In this document: piece after piece, positions 6,553 to 14,748 of the stretch | Layout: the number at the start of each line of letters is the position of its first letter | How positions within the stretch are numbered: position 1 is the first letter of the stretch | Assembly: GCA_913055805.1 (NCBI GenBank) | Contig: CAJXLF010000003.1 | Coordinates: forward strand, 1-64,000 | From: an uncultured Salinisphaerales bacterium | GTDB lineage: Bacteria > Pseudomonadota > Gammaproteobacteria > Nevskiales > CAJXLF01 | Reading direction: 5' to 3' | DNA length: 64,000 nucleotides | Made by a program: the position numbers and the translations under genes | Notes under the pieces: model-generated | Databases searched by the model: none | What the model was told of the DNA's origin: nothing | What the model saw: only the letters and a program-made list of their open reading frames with translations

Positions 6553-7233
6553 ATGTTTAGTGAAGCGGACTGGGTCGCGCTGGCTGTAACGTTCAAGCTG
6601 GCGCTGATCACCACATTTATCCTTCTTCTGCTGGGCACACCGCTCGCCTGGTGGCTGGCCCGCAGCGCATGGCGCTGGAAATTTGTTCTGGAGGCTCTTG
6701 TGGCACTGCCGCTGGTCCTGCCTCCTACGGTACTGGGATTCTATCTACTGATTACGCTAGGCCCGCATGGTCCGGTGGGCAGCCTGATGCAGGCCATGGG
6801 CGGGCACTCGCTGGCCTTTACTTTCACCGGACTGGTCATTGGTTCGGTTATCTATTCCCTGCCCTTCGTGGTGCAACCCATGCAGGCGGCCTTCGCCGGC
6901 ATCGGGAAGCGCCCGATGGAAGCCGCCGCCACACTGAGGGCTCCGGCCCTGGACCGCTTTCTTACGGTCGCCCTGCCCATGGCCCGACCCGGCATTCTCA
7001 GCGCCGCGGTTCTGGGTTTTGCCCATACGATCGGCGAGTTTGGCGTGGTGCTGATGATCGGCGGCAATATCCCGGGTGAAACCACCGTCGCTTCGATTGC
7101 GATTTACGATCATGTGGAAAGCATGGATTACGTACACGCACATGCCTTGAGCGGCGCCCTGTTACTGGCGTCTTTCCTGATGTTATTGCTGGCCTATGCC
7201 GGCAATCGCCGCTTCAGAGTGCTGCAGGGGTAG
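6553..7233 (+). CDS. modB: Molybdate ABC transporter permease ModB
   Basis: This 226-residue inner-membrane permease has five predicted helices. The cytoplasmic coupling motif that docks on the ATPase is seen in MEAAATLRAPALDRFLTVALP (roughly residues 118-138), followed by HTIGEFGVVLMIGGNIPGET, a signature of ModB/CysT-type permeases. The length matches ModB. The ATPase gene modC starts 10 bases after its stop, so the two form an operon. The expected periplasmic molybdate-binding gene modA is not upstream, where a methyltransferase gene sits instead. Confidence 0.92.
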   Translation: MFSEADWVALAVTFKLALITTFILLLLGTPLAWWLARSAWRWKFVLEALVALPLVLPPTVLGFYLLITLGPHGPVGSLMQAMGGHSLAFTFTGLVIGSVIYSLPFVVQPMQAAFAGIGKRPMEAAATLRAPALDRFLTVALPMARPGILSAAVLGFAHTIGEFGVVLMIGGNIPGETTVASIAIYDHVESMDYVHAHALSGALLLASFLMLLLAYAGNRRFRVLQG

Positions 7234-7243
7234 GCGGCGCATC

Positions 7244-8311
7244 ATGTCTGTCAAGGCCGCCTTTCACTTTCAATGGCCAGGCTTCACGCTGGATGTTGAT
7301 CTGAGCCTGCCCCCTCGTGGAGTCACGGGAATCTTCGGCCCCTCGGGCAGTGGCAAAACCAGCCTGCTGCGCGCCATTGCCGGCCTGGACCGGCACGCTG
7401 GCGGTCAGCTAAGTGTTGATGGCAGCGTTTGGCAATCGAACCAGGTTTTTATTCCCCCGCACCGGCGGGCGCTGGGCTTTGTATTCCAGCAGCCGGCCCT
7501 GTTTGAACACCTGGATGTGCTTGGCAACCTGGAATACGGCTATAAACGCGTACCGACTGGTAAACGGCGGATAGAACTGCATTCGGCTATCGAGATGCTG
7601 GGCCTGTCTCCCCTGCTGAAACGCCGCACCAGCACACTCTCCGGGGGAGAAACTCAACGGGTGGCCATAGCGCGCGCGCTGGCCACCAGTCCGCAGCTGT
7701 TACTCATGGACGAACCCCTGGCGGCGCTGGATCGCCGGCGCAGGGAGGAAATACTGCCGTACCTGGAGAGTCTGCACGATGAACTGGAAATACCCTTGTT
7801 GTACGTCAGTCACTCGCCTGAAGAAATTGCCCGGCTGGCCGATCATCTCGTAATGCTGGAGGGTGGCCGGGTAACCGCTGCAGGCGAGCCTCAGGCGCTG
7901 TTCAGCCGGCTGGATCTCTCGCTCGCACACGAAAGCGATGCCGCCACAGTGATTGAGGCAGTAGTCGAATCACATGACGAAACCTTCCAGCTCACGGAGC
8001 TGTCTTTTGCGGGCGGAAGCTTCCGTGTGGCGCAGCGGCCACTCGAGCCGGGAAGCCGCGCCAGACTGCGGCTGGCTGCCCGGGACGTCAGCCTCACGCT
8101 GAACCGCCAGACAGATACAAGCATCCTGAATATTTTTGCCGCCACTGTTGAAGCCATCAGCGACGAAGGCAACGGACAGGTGACGGTGCGCCTGCTGGCG
8201 TCGGGTGTGCCCATTCTCAGCCGCATCACGAAAAAATCAGCCCATGAACTGAACCTGAAGCCTGGTCAGCAGGTTTTCGCCCAGGTCAAAGGCGTTGCTT
8301 TTTTGACTTGA
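7244..8311 (+). CDS. modC: Molybdate ABC transporter ATPase ModC
   Basis: This 355-residue ATPase powers molybdate import with ModB. The N-terminal nucleotide-binding domain shows Walker A FGPSGSGKTS, the Q-loop region VFQQPALFEHL, signature LSGGETQRV, and Walker B LLMDEPLAALD. The C-terminal 90 residues form the molybdate-type TOBE domain (NIFAATVEAISDEGNGQVTVRL). The ATG at 7244 is preferred over the upstream in-frame start inside modB. A missing modA means the substrate protein is encoded elsewhere or shared. Confidence 0.93.
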   Translation: MSVKAAFHFQWPGFTLDVDLSLPPRGVTGIFGPSGSGKTSLLRAIAGLDRHAGGQLSVDGSVWQSNQVFIPPHRRALGFVFQQPALFEHLDVLGNLEYGYKRVPTGKRRIELHSAIEMLGLSPLLKRRTSTLSGGETQRVAIARALATSPQLLLMDEPLAALDRRRREEILPYLESLHDELEIPLLYVSHSPEEIARLADHLVMLEGGRVTAAGEPQALFSRLDLSLAHESDAATVIEAVVESHDETFQLTELSFAGGSFRVAQRPLEPGSRARLRLAARDVSLTLNRQTDTSILNIFAATVEAISDEGNGQVTVRLLASGVPILSRITKKSAHELNLKPGQQVFAQVKGVAFLT

Positions 8312-8346
8312 TTACCTGTTCACCCTGGCTCTGACAAGAAAGATGT

Positions 8347-8598
8347 TTGAACAGATTCCAGGAGACGAGTACGCGAGAAGGCGACTTCCTTTTGCGGCCC
8401 GGCTCACCGGTTCAGGCTGTGCCGCAAACCATCACCGACGCCAATATGATCAACATGCGGGAAACCGTGCACTACTATCGGCATGATCCGCATGGCCGCC
8501 ATTACCTGGTGAATATCCAGCGCCGCTACCGTAATGACCCCGCGGCTACTTGCGGCAAGAACATGCCGGTCGAGAACTTGCCGGCGCAGCTGTATTAG
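8347..8598 (+). CDS. Possible small protein of unknown function
   Basis: An 83-codon frame starts at TTG 8347. The second half, including MINMRETVHYYRHDPHG and the end MPVENLPAQLY, has strong third-position GC preference like neighbouring genes, so at least this part looks coded. The first 35 codons are less convincing and the ribosome-binding sequence is weak; an internal ATG could be the true start. It ends convergently with the minus-strand gene, overlapping it by 4 bases. No family recognised. Confidence 0.4.
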   Translation: MNRFQETSTREGDFLLRPGSPVQAVPQTITDANMINMRETVHYYRHDPHGRHYLVNIQRRYRNDPAATCGKNMPVENLPAQLY

Positions 8599-8978
8599 GC
8601 AAACCGGCGCCAGTCGCGGATATTCAGTGTCAACGAAATGGCCAGGCTGGTGAAGTAGGACACAACCACACAGACATCGACCCAGAAGGCATCAGCCGTA
8701 ATGCCGCAGCAACGTCCGAGCATGTAGTTCACATAGGAATAAGGCAGCCCGGTTTCGCCCAGCGCCTGAAGCACGTCATAGTGCCAATCGGTCAACGGAC
8801 AGTAACCCCAGCCATAGAAGATGCCCAGGCCGAACCAGCTGAGGCCGGTCAACACCAATAAAACCAGATTCGCCCGCCGCGTACCGCGCCAGCACCAGCC
8901 GAACAGGTTGAAGCCGATGACCAGGCAATGCAGAGCGATGAAGGCATAGTCCAGGCCATGTAACAGCCAGGCAGGCAC
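8595..8978 (-). CDS. Four-helix membrane protein, DUF2784-like
   Basis: This 127-residue integral membrane protein has hydrophobic segments near residues 8-28, 37-56, 75-85 (weak) and 97-117. The central GWGYCPLTDWHYDVLQALG segment resembles the CPLT motif of DUF2784 membrane proteins, but the rest differs, so the assignment is tentative. Start MPAWLLHGLDYAF at 8978 is 13 bases after the stop of the gamma-glutamyltransferase gene in the same direction, so it may be the last gene of the coaD-fdx-ggt transcription unit. Confidence 0.65.
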   Translation of the reverse strand: MPAWLLHGLDYAFIALHCLVIGFNLFGWCWRGTRRANLVLLVLTGLSWFGLGIFYGWGYCPLTDWHYDVLQALGETGLPYSYVNYMLGRCCGITADAFWVDVCVVVSYFTSLAISLTLNIRDWRRFA

Positions 8979-8991
8979 TGGCAGCCCCTGC

Positions 8992-10695
8992 TCAGGGTTT
9001 CTGTTTTTTCACCACGAGCCCGGCGCCTATGCCCCTGGGATCGGAGGCTGCCTCGAGCCGGTTCTGTTTCCTGTGCCAGATAACCACCTGCATATTGCCG
9101 TAGTCCCGGCCGACCGCTTCGAGTCTGTGACCCATGGACTGCAGTTCGTCACGGGTCTGGTCACTGAAAGCGGATTTCTCGTGCTGCACCACATCCGGCA
9201 GATACTGATGATGATAGCGCCCCTGGCTCACAATGCCTTCGGCGCCGAGCCCGTCATCCACCAGGCTCAACACACCCAGCAGAACCATGCTGATAATGCG
9301 GCTGCCACCGGGTGTGCCGATGATGGCGAGCCTGTCCTTGCCCTCCACGATGGTCGGCGACATGCTCGACAGCATACGCTTGCCCGGCTCTATGGCATTG
9401 GCCTCGCTGCCAACCAGACCATAGCTGTTCGGCGCATTGGGTTTGGCGACGAAATCGTCCATTTCGTTATTGAGCAGCACACCCGTGCCCGGCGGCATGA
9501 AACCCGAACCGAAAGGCAGATTAATGGACAGGGTGGCCGCCACACGATTGCCTTCGCTGTCGATCACCGAGAAGTGACTGGTGTCGGCCCCCTTGGGTGT
9601 GTCACCCGCGGGCTGGCCCAGACTGGCGCTGGGTGTGGCTCTGGTGAGATCAATTCCCCGTCGCAGCATATCGGCATAGGGCTGGCTGGCCAGGCGGGTG
9701 AACGGGATTTCCACGTAGTCGGGATCACCCAGATAAACAGCGCGGTCGCGATACGCACGCCGCATGGCCTCGATAACCAGATGACGGCGCTCGGTTTGCG
9801 GCAGGGCCGCAAAGTCATAGCCGGACAGGATATTGAACATGGTAGTGAGCGCCACGCCACCCGAAGATGGCGGTGATGCCGACACCACGCGATAACCCCG
9901 GTAATAGCCCACGCTTGGCTTGCGCTCGACCACTTCATAGTCGGCCAGGTCGTCCATGGTCCAGATACCACCGGCGGCCCGTACACCTTCGACCAGTTTG
10001 CGCGCAACACTGCCCATATAGAAACCATCGTGCCCGCGCTCTGCCAGACGCTTCAGCGTCCGGGCCAGATCCGGCTGCCTGATAACCACGCCCGGCGGCG
10101 TTGGCAGGCCCAGTGTGAGGAAGACATCGGCAGCAGCGGGCGAATCAGCCAGCACCTGACGGCGCCATGCCATCAGCTTGAACATGTGTGTGTCGACCTT
10201 GAAGCCCTCTTCGGCCAGCCGGATGGCAGGCGCCAGCGACTCTTCCAGCGGCAGCTTGCCGTATTTTTCAGCGATATGCGCCCAGGCCGCCGGCGCACCC
10301 GGAATACCTGCCGCCAGCGGACCATTAATGGCCAGTTTGCTGTCGAAGTTGCCGTTTTCGTCCAGGTACATATCGGCCGTGGATTCGATAGGTGCGATTT
10401 CACGCCCATCCACCATCACTTCGATACGGTTCTTGCCGGTGTAAGGCCCCTGCAGCAGCCAGAAGCCGCCACCGCCAATCCCGGAACCGGCTGGCTCCAC
10501 CACGGCCAGGGCCGCGCTCACCGCCACCGCGGCATCATAGGCATTACCGCCGGCATCCAGGATTTCAAAACCGGCTGCGGTAGCCAGCGGGTGAGCACTG
10601 GCGATGGCCGCGCCAGGGGGTTTTTCGCCTGCCTGCGCTGTCATACCCACAGCGCAGAACAGCAATGCGGTCATCATCAGCAAGCGTTTCATCAT
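8992..10695 (-). CDS. ggt: Gamma-glutamyltransferase proenzyme
   Basis: This 567-residue periplasmic enzyme cleaves the gamma-glutamyl bond of glutathione and transfers the group to water or amino acids. The N-terminus is a signal peptide ending AQAGE. The proenzyme cuts itself before the nucleophile threonine, visible in GADTSHFSVID near residue 376. Conserved features are ASAHPLAT near the N-terminus, GGNAYDAAVA and GSGIGGGGFWLL (oxyanion/glycine-rich), and NLPFGSGFMPPGTGVLLNNEMDDF in the small subunit. Length fits the family. Its start overlaps the ferredoxin stop by 4 bases. Confidence 0.95.
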   Translation of the reverse strand: MMKRLLMMTALLFCAVGMTAQAGEKPPGAAIASAHPLATAAGFEILDAGGNAYDAAVAVSAALAVVEPAGSGIGGGGFWLLQGPYTGKNRIEVMVDGREIAPIESTADMYLDENGNFDSKLAINGPLAAGIPGAPAAWAHIAEKYGKLPLEESLAPAIRLAEEGFKVDTHMFKLMAWRRQVLADSPAAADVFLTLGLPTPPGVVIRQPDLARTLKRLAERGHDGFYMGSVARKLVEGVRAAGGIWTMDDLADYEVVERKPSVGYYRGYRVVSASPPSSGGVALTTMFNILSGYDFAALPQTERRHLVIEAMRRAYRDRAVYLGDPDYVEIPFTRLASQPYADMLRRGIDLTRATPSASLGQPAGDTPKGADTSHFSVIDSEGNRVAATLSINLPFGSGFMPPGTGVLLNNEMDDFVAKPNAPNSYGLVGSEANAIEPGKRMLSSMSPTIVEGKDRLAIIGTPGGSRIISMVLLGVLSLVDDGLGAEGIVSQGRYHHQYLPDVVQHEKSAFSDQTRDELQSMGHRLEAVGRDYGNMQVVIWHRKQNRLEAASDPRGIGAGLVVKKQKP

Positions 10696-10949
10696 TTTTC
10701 ATCTCCGGAAGTCAGGCGCCGATATTTTTGCATCAACTGCGCCTCGCTTTCGACGTAATCGGGATCATTCGGAATGCAGTCAACCGGGCAGATATCCCGG
10801 CATTGCGGCGTGTCAAAGTGACCGACACACTCGGTGCAGCGATTCGGGTCTATCTCGTAGATGACGGGGCCTACGTAAATAGCCTCGTTCGGACACACGG
10901 GCTCACACACATCGCAGTTAATGCAGGCGTCTGTGATCTTGAGTGCCAT
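10692..10949 (-). CDS. YfhL-type 2[4Fe-4S] ferredoxin
   Basis: This 85-residue cytoplasmic ferredoxin carries two [4Fe-4S] clusters. The first ligand set is CINCDVCEPVCPNEA (residues about 9-22); the second is CTECVGHFDTPQCRDICPVDC, where extra residues between the second and third cysteines define the Alvin/YfhL-type subgroup. A short charged C-terminal tail follows (QLMQKYRRL). Its gene often sits next to coaD in gammaproteobacteria, as here, 18 bases downstream of it. Its redox partner is not apparent. Confidence 0.93.
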   Translation of the reverse strand: MALKITDACINCDVCEPVCPNEAIYVGPVIYEIDPNRCTECVGHFDTPQCRDICPVDCIPNDPDYVESEAQLMQKYRRLTSGDEK

Positions 10950-10967
10950 ATGCCTCGTGGGTGCCCT

Positions 10968-11471
10968 CTATTTACCCTGTTTCTGACGTATTTTCTCGAC
11001 CACCGGCCCTGGAACCAGACCATCCAGATCGCCCCCGTGCCCGGCTATTTCACGCACCAGACTGGAAGAAATCTGGGTGAACTGGGGAGCCGGCGCCAGC
11101 AGGATGGTATCAATACCCGGTTGCAGGTGCCGGTTCATCAGCGCCATCTGTTTTTCGTATTCGAAATCGCCCACCCCTCGTGCGCCGCGCACCAGCACGG
11201 TCACGCCACGGGCCTCGAACAGATTAACGATCAACTCGTCCCAGCCCAGCACTTCAAGATTCGGCACATGCGCCAGTGATTGCCGGCAGAGCTCAACGCG
11301 CTCCTCCATGTTGAACATGGGGTTCTTTCCGGAATTCTGCGCCACCACCACGATCATGTGTTCAAACATGCGGGCAGCCCGGGTAATCACATCGACATGA
11401 CCATTGGTAATCGGGTCGAAGGTGCCGGAATAGGCGGCAATCACGGATTTGTGTTCGCTCATATCGTTCAT
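10968..11471 (-). CDS. coaD: Phosphopantetheine adenylyltransferase
   Basis: CoaD adds AMP to 4'-phosphopantetheine in the fourth step of coenzyme A synthesis. The 167-residue protein shows the nucleotidyltransferase motif SGTFDPITNGHVDVI near the start, then RGARGVGDFEYEKQMALMNR and SSSLVREIA, all typical of CoaD. The ATG at 11471 overlaps the rsmD stop by 4 bases (ATGA), implying coupled translation; a second ATG at 11462 is also possible. The rsmD-coaD-fdx order is conserved in many gammaproteobacteria. Confidence 0.96.
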   Translation of the reverse strand: MNDMSEHKSVIAAYSGTFDPITNGHVDVITRAARMFEHMIVVVAQNSGKNPMFNMEERVELCRQSLAHVPNLEVLGWDELIVNLFEARGVTVLVRGARGVGDFEYEKQMALMNRHLQPGIDTILLAPAPQFTQISSSLVREIAGHGGDLDGLVPGPVVEKIRQKQGK

Positions 11472-12073
11472 TCTTTGTGGTTGTCAGATGGGGGCTGACT
11501 GGAATACGCCACCCAATGGTAACTCACTTGGCCGGCAGACTTGTGTTTCAGCAACTCGAAGCCTTCGGGTAACTGCAGGGCGCTGCCTGTTTCCATTTCT
11601 ACATAAAGCTGCGCCCCGTCAGCCATGCAGGCAGGCAGATATTCCAGGATACGCGGCACCCAATCCTGCCTGTAGGGTGGGTCGATAAACACCAGGTCAA
11701 ACGTCTGCGGAACCCCGCGCAAATAGGCGAGCGCGTCACCGCAGACCACCTCGGCGGATGCCCCCAGTGTTTGCAGATGCCGCTTGATATTGGCTGTGAC
11801 GCTGCGCTGGCTGTCTACGAAAACCACCTGATCCGCGCCCCGGGACAGGGCTTCCAGGCCCAGCGCGCCGCTGCCGGCGAACAGATCCAGGCAACGGGCC
11901 CCGCGCACCACGGGCATGGCCCAGTTGAACAATGTTTCCCGCACGCGATCCGGGGACGGGCGCACAGAACCGTCATCGACAAAGTCCAGACGGCGCCCGC
12001 GCCAGCGTCCACCGATAATGCGGAAACTGCCACGCTGGTCGGGTCTGGAAGCCTTAGCTTTGTGTGCCACCAA
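11468..12073 (-). CDS. rsmD: 16S rRNA (guanine966-N2)-methyltransferase
   Basis: RsmD methylates guanine 966 of 16S rRNA. About 201 residues: [13 protein letters not shown] at the N-terminus, the [14 protein letters not shown] helix, the SAM-binding motif [20 protein letters not shown], and the catalytic VFIDPPY motif (near residue 133). The start is uncertain: TTG at 12073 is followed directly by GTG at 12070, both inside the 3' end of tldD, and no clear ribosome-binding site separates them. The overlap with tldD suggests coupling. Confidence 0.94.
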   Translation of the reverse strand: MVAHKAKASRPDQRGSFRIIGGRWRGRRLDFVDDGSVRPSPDRVRETLFNWAMPVVRGARCLDLFAGSGALGLEALSRGADQVVFVDSQRSVTANIKRHLQTLGASAEVVCGDALAYLRGVPQTFDLVFIDPPYRQDWVPRILEYLPACMADGAQLYVEMETGSALQLPEGFELLKHKSAGQVSYHWVAYSSQPPSDNHKE

Positions 12074-13496
12074 CAGTGAGTCCGTCGATACGCAGAGTCG
12101 GCTGGCCTACACCCACCGGCACACTCTGACCATCCTTGCCGCAGACACCGACACCGGAGTCCAGCGCCAGGTCGTTGCCAACCATGGAAACGCGCCCCAG
12201 CACTTCAGGCCCGTTACCGATCAGGGTGGCGCCCTTCACCGGCCGGGTGACCTTGCCGTTTTCAATCAGGTAAGCCTCGGAAGCGGAAAACACGAAATTG
12301 CCGGAGGTGATATCTACCTGGCCGCCGTCGAAATTCACCGCATACAGCCCCTTGTCCACCGAGGCGAGAATTTCCCCAGGGTCATCCTCGCCCGGCAACA
12401 TATAGGTATTGGTCATGCGCGGCATGGGCAGATGGGCGAAGGATTCCCGCCGGCCGTTGCCGGTAGGCTCCACACCCATCAGGCGCGCATTGAGCTTGTC
12501 CTGCATGTAGCCCTTGAGAATGCCCTTTTCTATCAGAACGTTATAGCTGGACGGCGTGCCCTCGTCGTCAATATTGAGTGACCCGCGCCGACCCGGCAGC
12601 GTGCCGTCATCCACGATGGTGCACAACTCGGAGGCCACCTTTTCACCCATGCGCCCCGAGTAGGTAGAGCTGCCCTTGCGGTTGAAATCCCCCTCCAGGC
12701 CATGACCCACGGCTTCATGCAGCAGCACACCTGGCCAGCCGGGCCCCAGCACGACCGGCATGGTGCCGGCCGGCGCCGCTTCGGCCTCAAGCCGCACCAG
12801 CGCCTTGCGCACCGCTTCCTGCGCATAACTCTCCACCAGCTCGCGGCTGAAATAACCATAGCCGCTGCGCCCGCCGCCACCGTTGGAGGCCTGTTCCGTG
12901 CGGCCAGCCTTTTCCACGATGACAGTGACATTCATGCGCACCAGTGGACGCACATCACCGGCCATGGTGCCGTCGCTGGCCACCGTCATGACTATGTCGT
13001 GCACGCCGACCAGTTGCACCATCACCTGGGTGACATGACTGTCTGCGGCGCGGGCAGCCGCATCTGCCCACTGCAGCAACTGCAGCTTGTCGTTGGTTTC
13101 CAGGCTATGAGTCGGGTCAAGCACGGGATACAGACCGGTGCCGTCCTTGCGCCGCCAGGCGCAGAGTTCGCCACTTTGCCCCTGCCGGGCAATGGCGGCG
13201 GCGGCCTGCGAGGCGCGTTGCAACGCCGGCAGTTTCAGTTCCTCGGCATAGGCGAAACCGGTTTTCTCGCCGCTGATGGCTCGCAGGCCCGCCCCCTGGT
13301 TCAGGGAGAAGCTGCTGTCCTTGACGATGCCATCTTCCAGATACCAGCTCTCACGCCGGGAATATTCAAAATAGATGTCGGCATAATCAATCGAAGGCGC
13401 CAGCAGGGACCCGAGCAGCCGCTCCAGGTCGGCATGCGCCAGACCACCGGGCTGCAGCAGGGTATTTTCGGCAATGTTCAGTGTCGATTCATTCAT
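12054..13496 (-). CDS. tldD: Metalloprotease TldD
   Basis: TldD and its partner TldE (PmbA) form a heterodimeric metalloprotease that degrades unfolded peptides and processes microcin-type substrates. The 480-residue length is typical. The zinc-binding HExxxH-type motif is visible as [14 protein letters not shown] (about residues 258-271), with the distal cysteine-containing [23 protein letters not shown] block near the C-terminus. No pmbA gene is in this window, which is normal since the two are usually unlinked. It lies 14 bases downstream of the nitrilase-family gene. Confidence 0.95.
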   Translation of the reverse strand: MNESTLNIAENTLLQPGGLAHADLERLLGSLLAPSIDYADIYFEYSRRESWYLEDGIVKDSSFSLNQGAGLRAISGEKTGFAYAEELKLPALQRASQAAAAIARQGQSGELCAWRRKDGTGLYPVLDPTHSLETNDKLQLLQWADAAARAADSHVTQVMVQLVGVHDIVMTVASDGTMAGDVRPLVRMNVTVIVEKAGRTEQASNGGGGRSGYGYFSRELVESYAQEAVRKALVRLEAEAAPAGTMPVVLGPGWPGVLLHEAVGHGLEGDFNRKGSSTYSGRMGEKVASELCTIVDDGTLPGRRGSLNIDDEGTPSSYNVLIEKGILKGYMQDKLNARLMGVEPTGNGRRESFAHLPMPRMTNTYMLPGEDDPGEILASVDKGLYAVNFDGGQVDITSGNFVFSASEAYLIENGKVTRPVKGATLIGNGPEVLGRVSMVGNDLALDSGVGVCGKDGQSVPVGVGQPTLRIDGLTVGGTQS

Positions 13497-13510
13497 CAGT
13501 GCCTGTATCC

Positions 13511-14356
13511 TCAGGATTCGGTATCCAGCGGCAGCCGGCGGTGTTTGAGGCAGGGAAATCCGCGGCGCACCTCTTGCAAATGTTCCATATCCAGCTCCGC
13601 AACCACGCAGCCAATACCCTCGGCCATGCGTCCGAGGCTTTCACCCCAGGGCCCCAGTATCTGGCTGGCGCCGTAGGTGCGCCTGCCACCTGGATGACGC
13701 CCCCATTGATTGGGTGCGAGCACGAAGCACTGGTTTTCAACTGCACGCGCCTTGAGCAGGACATCCCAATGCACCTGCCCCGTGGCTTCGGTAAAGGCTG
13801 AAGGCACGGCCAGCAGTTCAGCCCCTTGCGCCGTCAGTTCGCGATAGAGTTCCGGAAAGCGCAAATCGTAACAAATCGACAGCCCCAGCCGTCCAGCCGG
13901 CGTTTTCACTACAACGAGCTTGTCGCCGGCATGCAGGCTGGCAGACTCCCGATATCGCTCACCCGGGCGCCCCGGCACTTCCACATCAAAAAGGTGGATT
14001 TTGTCGTAGCGCGCCACGCACTGGCCGTCACTGTTGTAGACCAGGCTTGCCGCATAGACTTTCTCCGGAGGTTGCGAGGTATCGCCCATCGCCTTCACAG
14101 GCAGCGAACCGGCTACCAGCCAGATGTCGTGACGCACCGCCTGTTCGGCCAGGAAATCCTGAATCGGCCCTGCACCAAAGGACTCGGCCAGCTGACATTT
14201 GTCGCGCTCATGCCGCCCCAGAAAAGCGAAGTTCTCAGGCAACACGGCCAGCCTGGCGCCCTGCTCGGCCGCAGATCGAATGAATCCGGCCGCGGCAGTC
14301 AGGTTATCCTGCATTTGATCCGTGGACTGCATCTGGATAACGGCGACCTTGCTCAT
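13511..14356 (-). CDS. Carbon-nitrogen hydrolase, Nit1/YbeM-like
   Basis: This 281-residue cytoplasmic amidase of the nitrilase superfamily is related to Nit1/YbeM, which hydrolyse deaminated glutathione. The Glu-Lys-Cys triad is visible: glutamate in [10 protein letters not shown], lysine in [13 protein letters not shown], and cysteine in [14 protein letters not shown]. The yhdP-nit-tldD gene order is a common gammaproteobacterial arrangement. Substrate preference between deaminated glutathione and other omega-amides cannot be told from sequence. Confidence 0.92.
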   Translation of the reverse strand: MSKVAVIQMQSTDQMQDNLTAAAGFIRSAAEQGARLAVLPENFAFLGRHERDKCQLAESFGAGPIQDFLAEQAVRHDIWLVAGSLPVKAMGDTSQPPEKVYAASLVYNSDGQCVARYDKIHLFDVEVPGRPGERYRESASLHAGDKLVVVKTPAGRLGLSICYDLRFPELYRELTAQGAELLAVPSAFTEATGQVHWDVLLKARAVENQCFVLAPNQWGRHPGGRRTYGASQILGPWGESLGRMAEGIGCVVAELDMEHLQEVRRGFPCLKHRRLPLDTES

Positions 14357-14376
14357 AGCCTGCTATCTCCGGTCAC

Positions 14377-14748
14377 TCAGCGACGGCCACTGGTTTGCAC
14401 GTCAAGCCGCAAGGCAGCGGGCGCAACTTCTGCCGTTCCCAGCATCATATTGCCCGGCGGCACACCCAGCGAAACCAGCCAGTCACGCAACTCCGCGCCC
14501 CACAGGGCGCCTTCCTCGTCAGCCTCGTGCAATATGCTCAGCCGCGCGCCTGGCTGACCCAGCAACTCCTGCACGGCAGCCTTCACGGCAGGCAATGACT
14601 TCACCATCACCGCACTGCGCGGCTGCTGCCAGGCCGCCTGATCGATACTGTAACTCTCCGCGGCGGCCGGAAAAACACAGCAGGCCAGCAACACTGTTAT
14701 CCACAGGCGAGGAATTAAAAAACCGGAATTAAGGTGCGGGTATTTCAC
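14377..14748 (-). CDS. Exported small protein of unknown function
   Basis: This 123-residue protein starts at GTG 14748, preceded by GAGGAG, with a signal peptide (MKYPHLNSGFLIPRLW, hydrophobic core, FPAAAE). The longer frame upstream would lie inside yhdP and is less likely. The mature part (SYSIDQAAW, AVQELLGQPGARLSILHEADEEG, LRDWLVSLGVP) has the alternating pattern of an OmpA/MotB-like beta-alpha fold, but key peptidoglycan-binding residues are not obvious. It overlaps the end of yhdP by 20 bases. Probably periplasmic; function unknown. Confidence 0.72.
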   Translation of the reverse strand: MKYPHLNSGFLIPRLWITVLLACCVFPAAAESYSIDQAAWQQPRSAVMVKSLPAVKAAVQELLGQPGARLSILHEADEEGALWGAELRDWLVSLGVPPGNMMLGTAEVAPAALRLDVQTSGRR

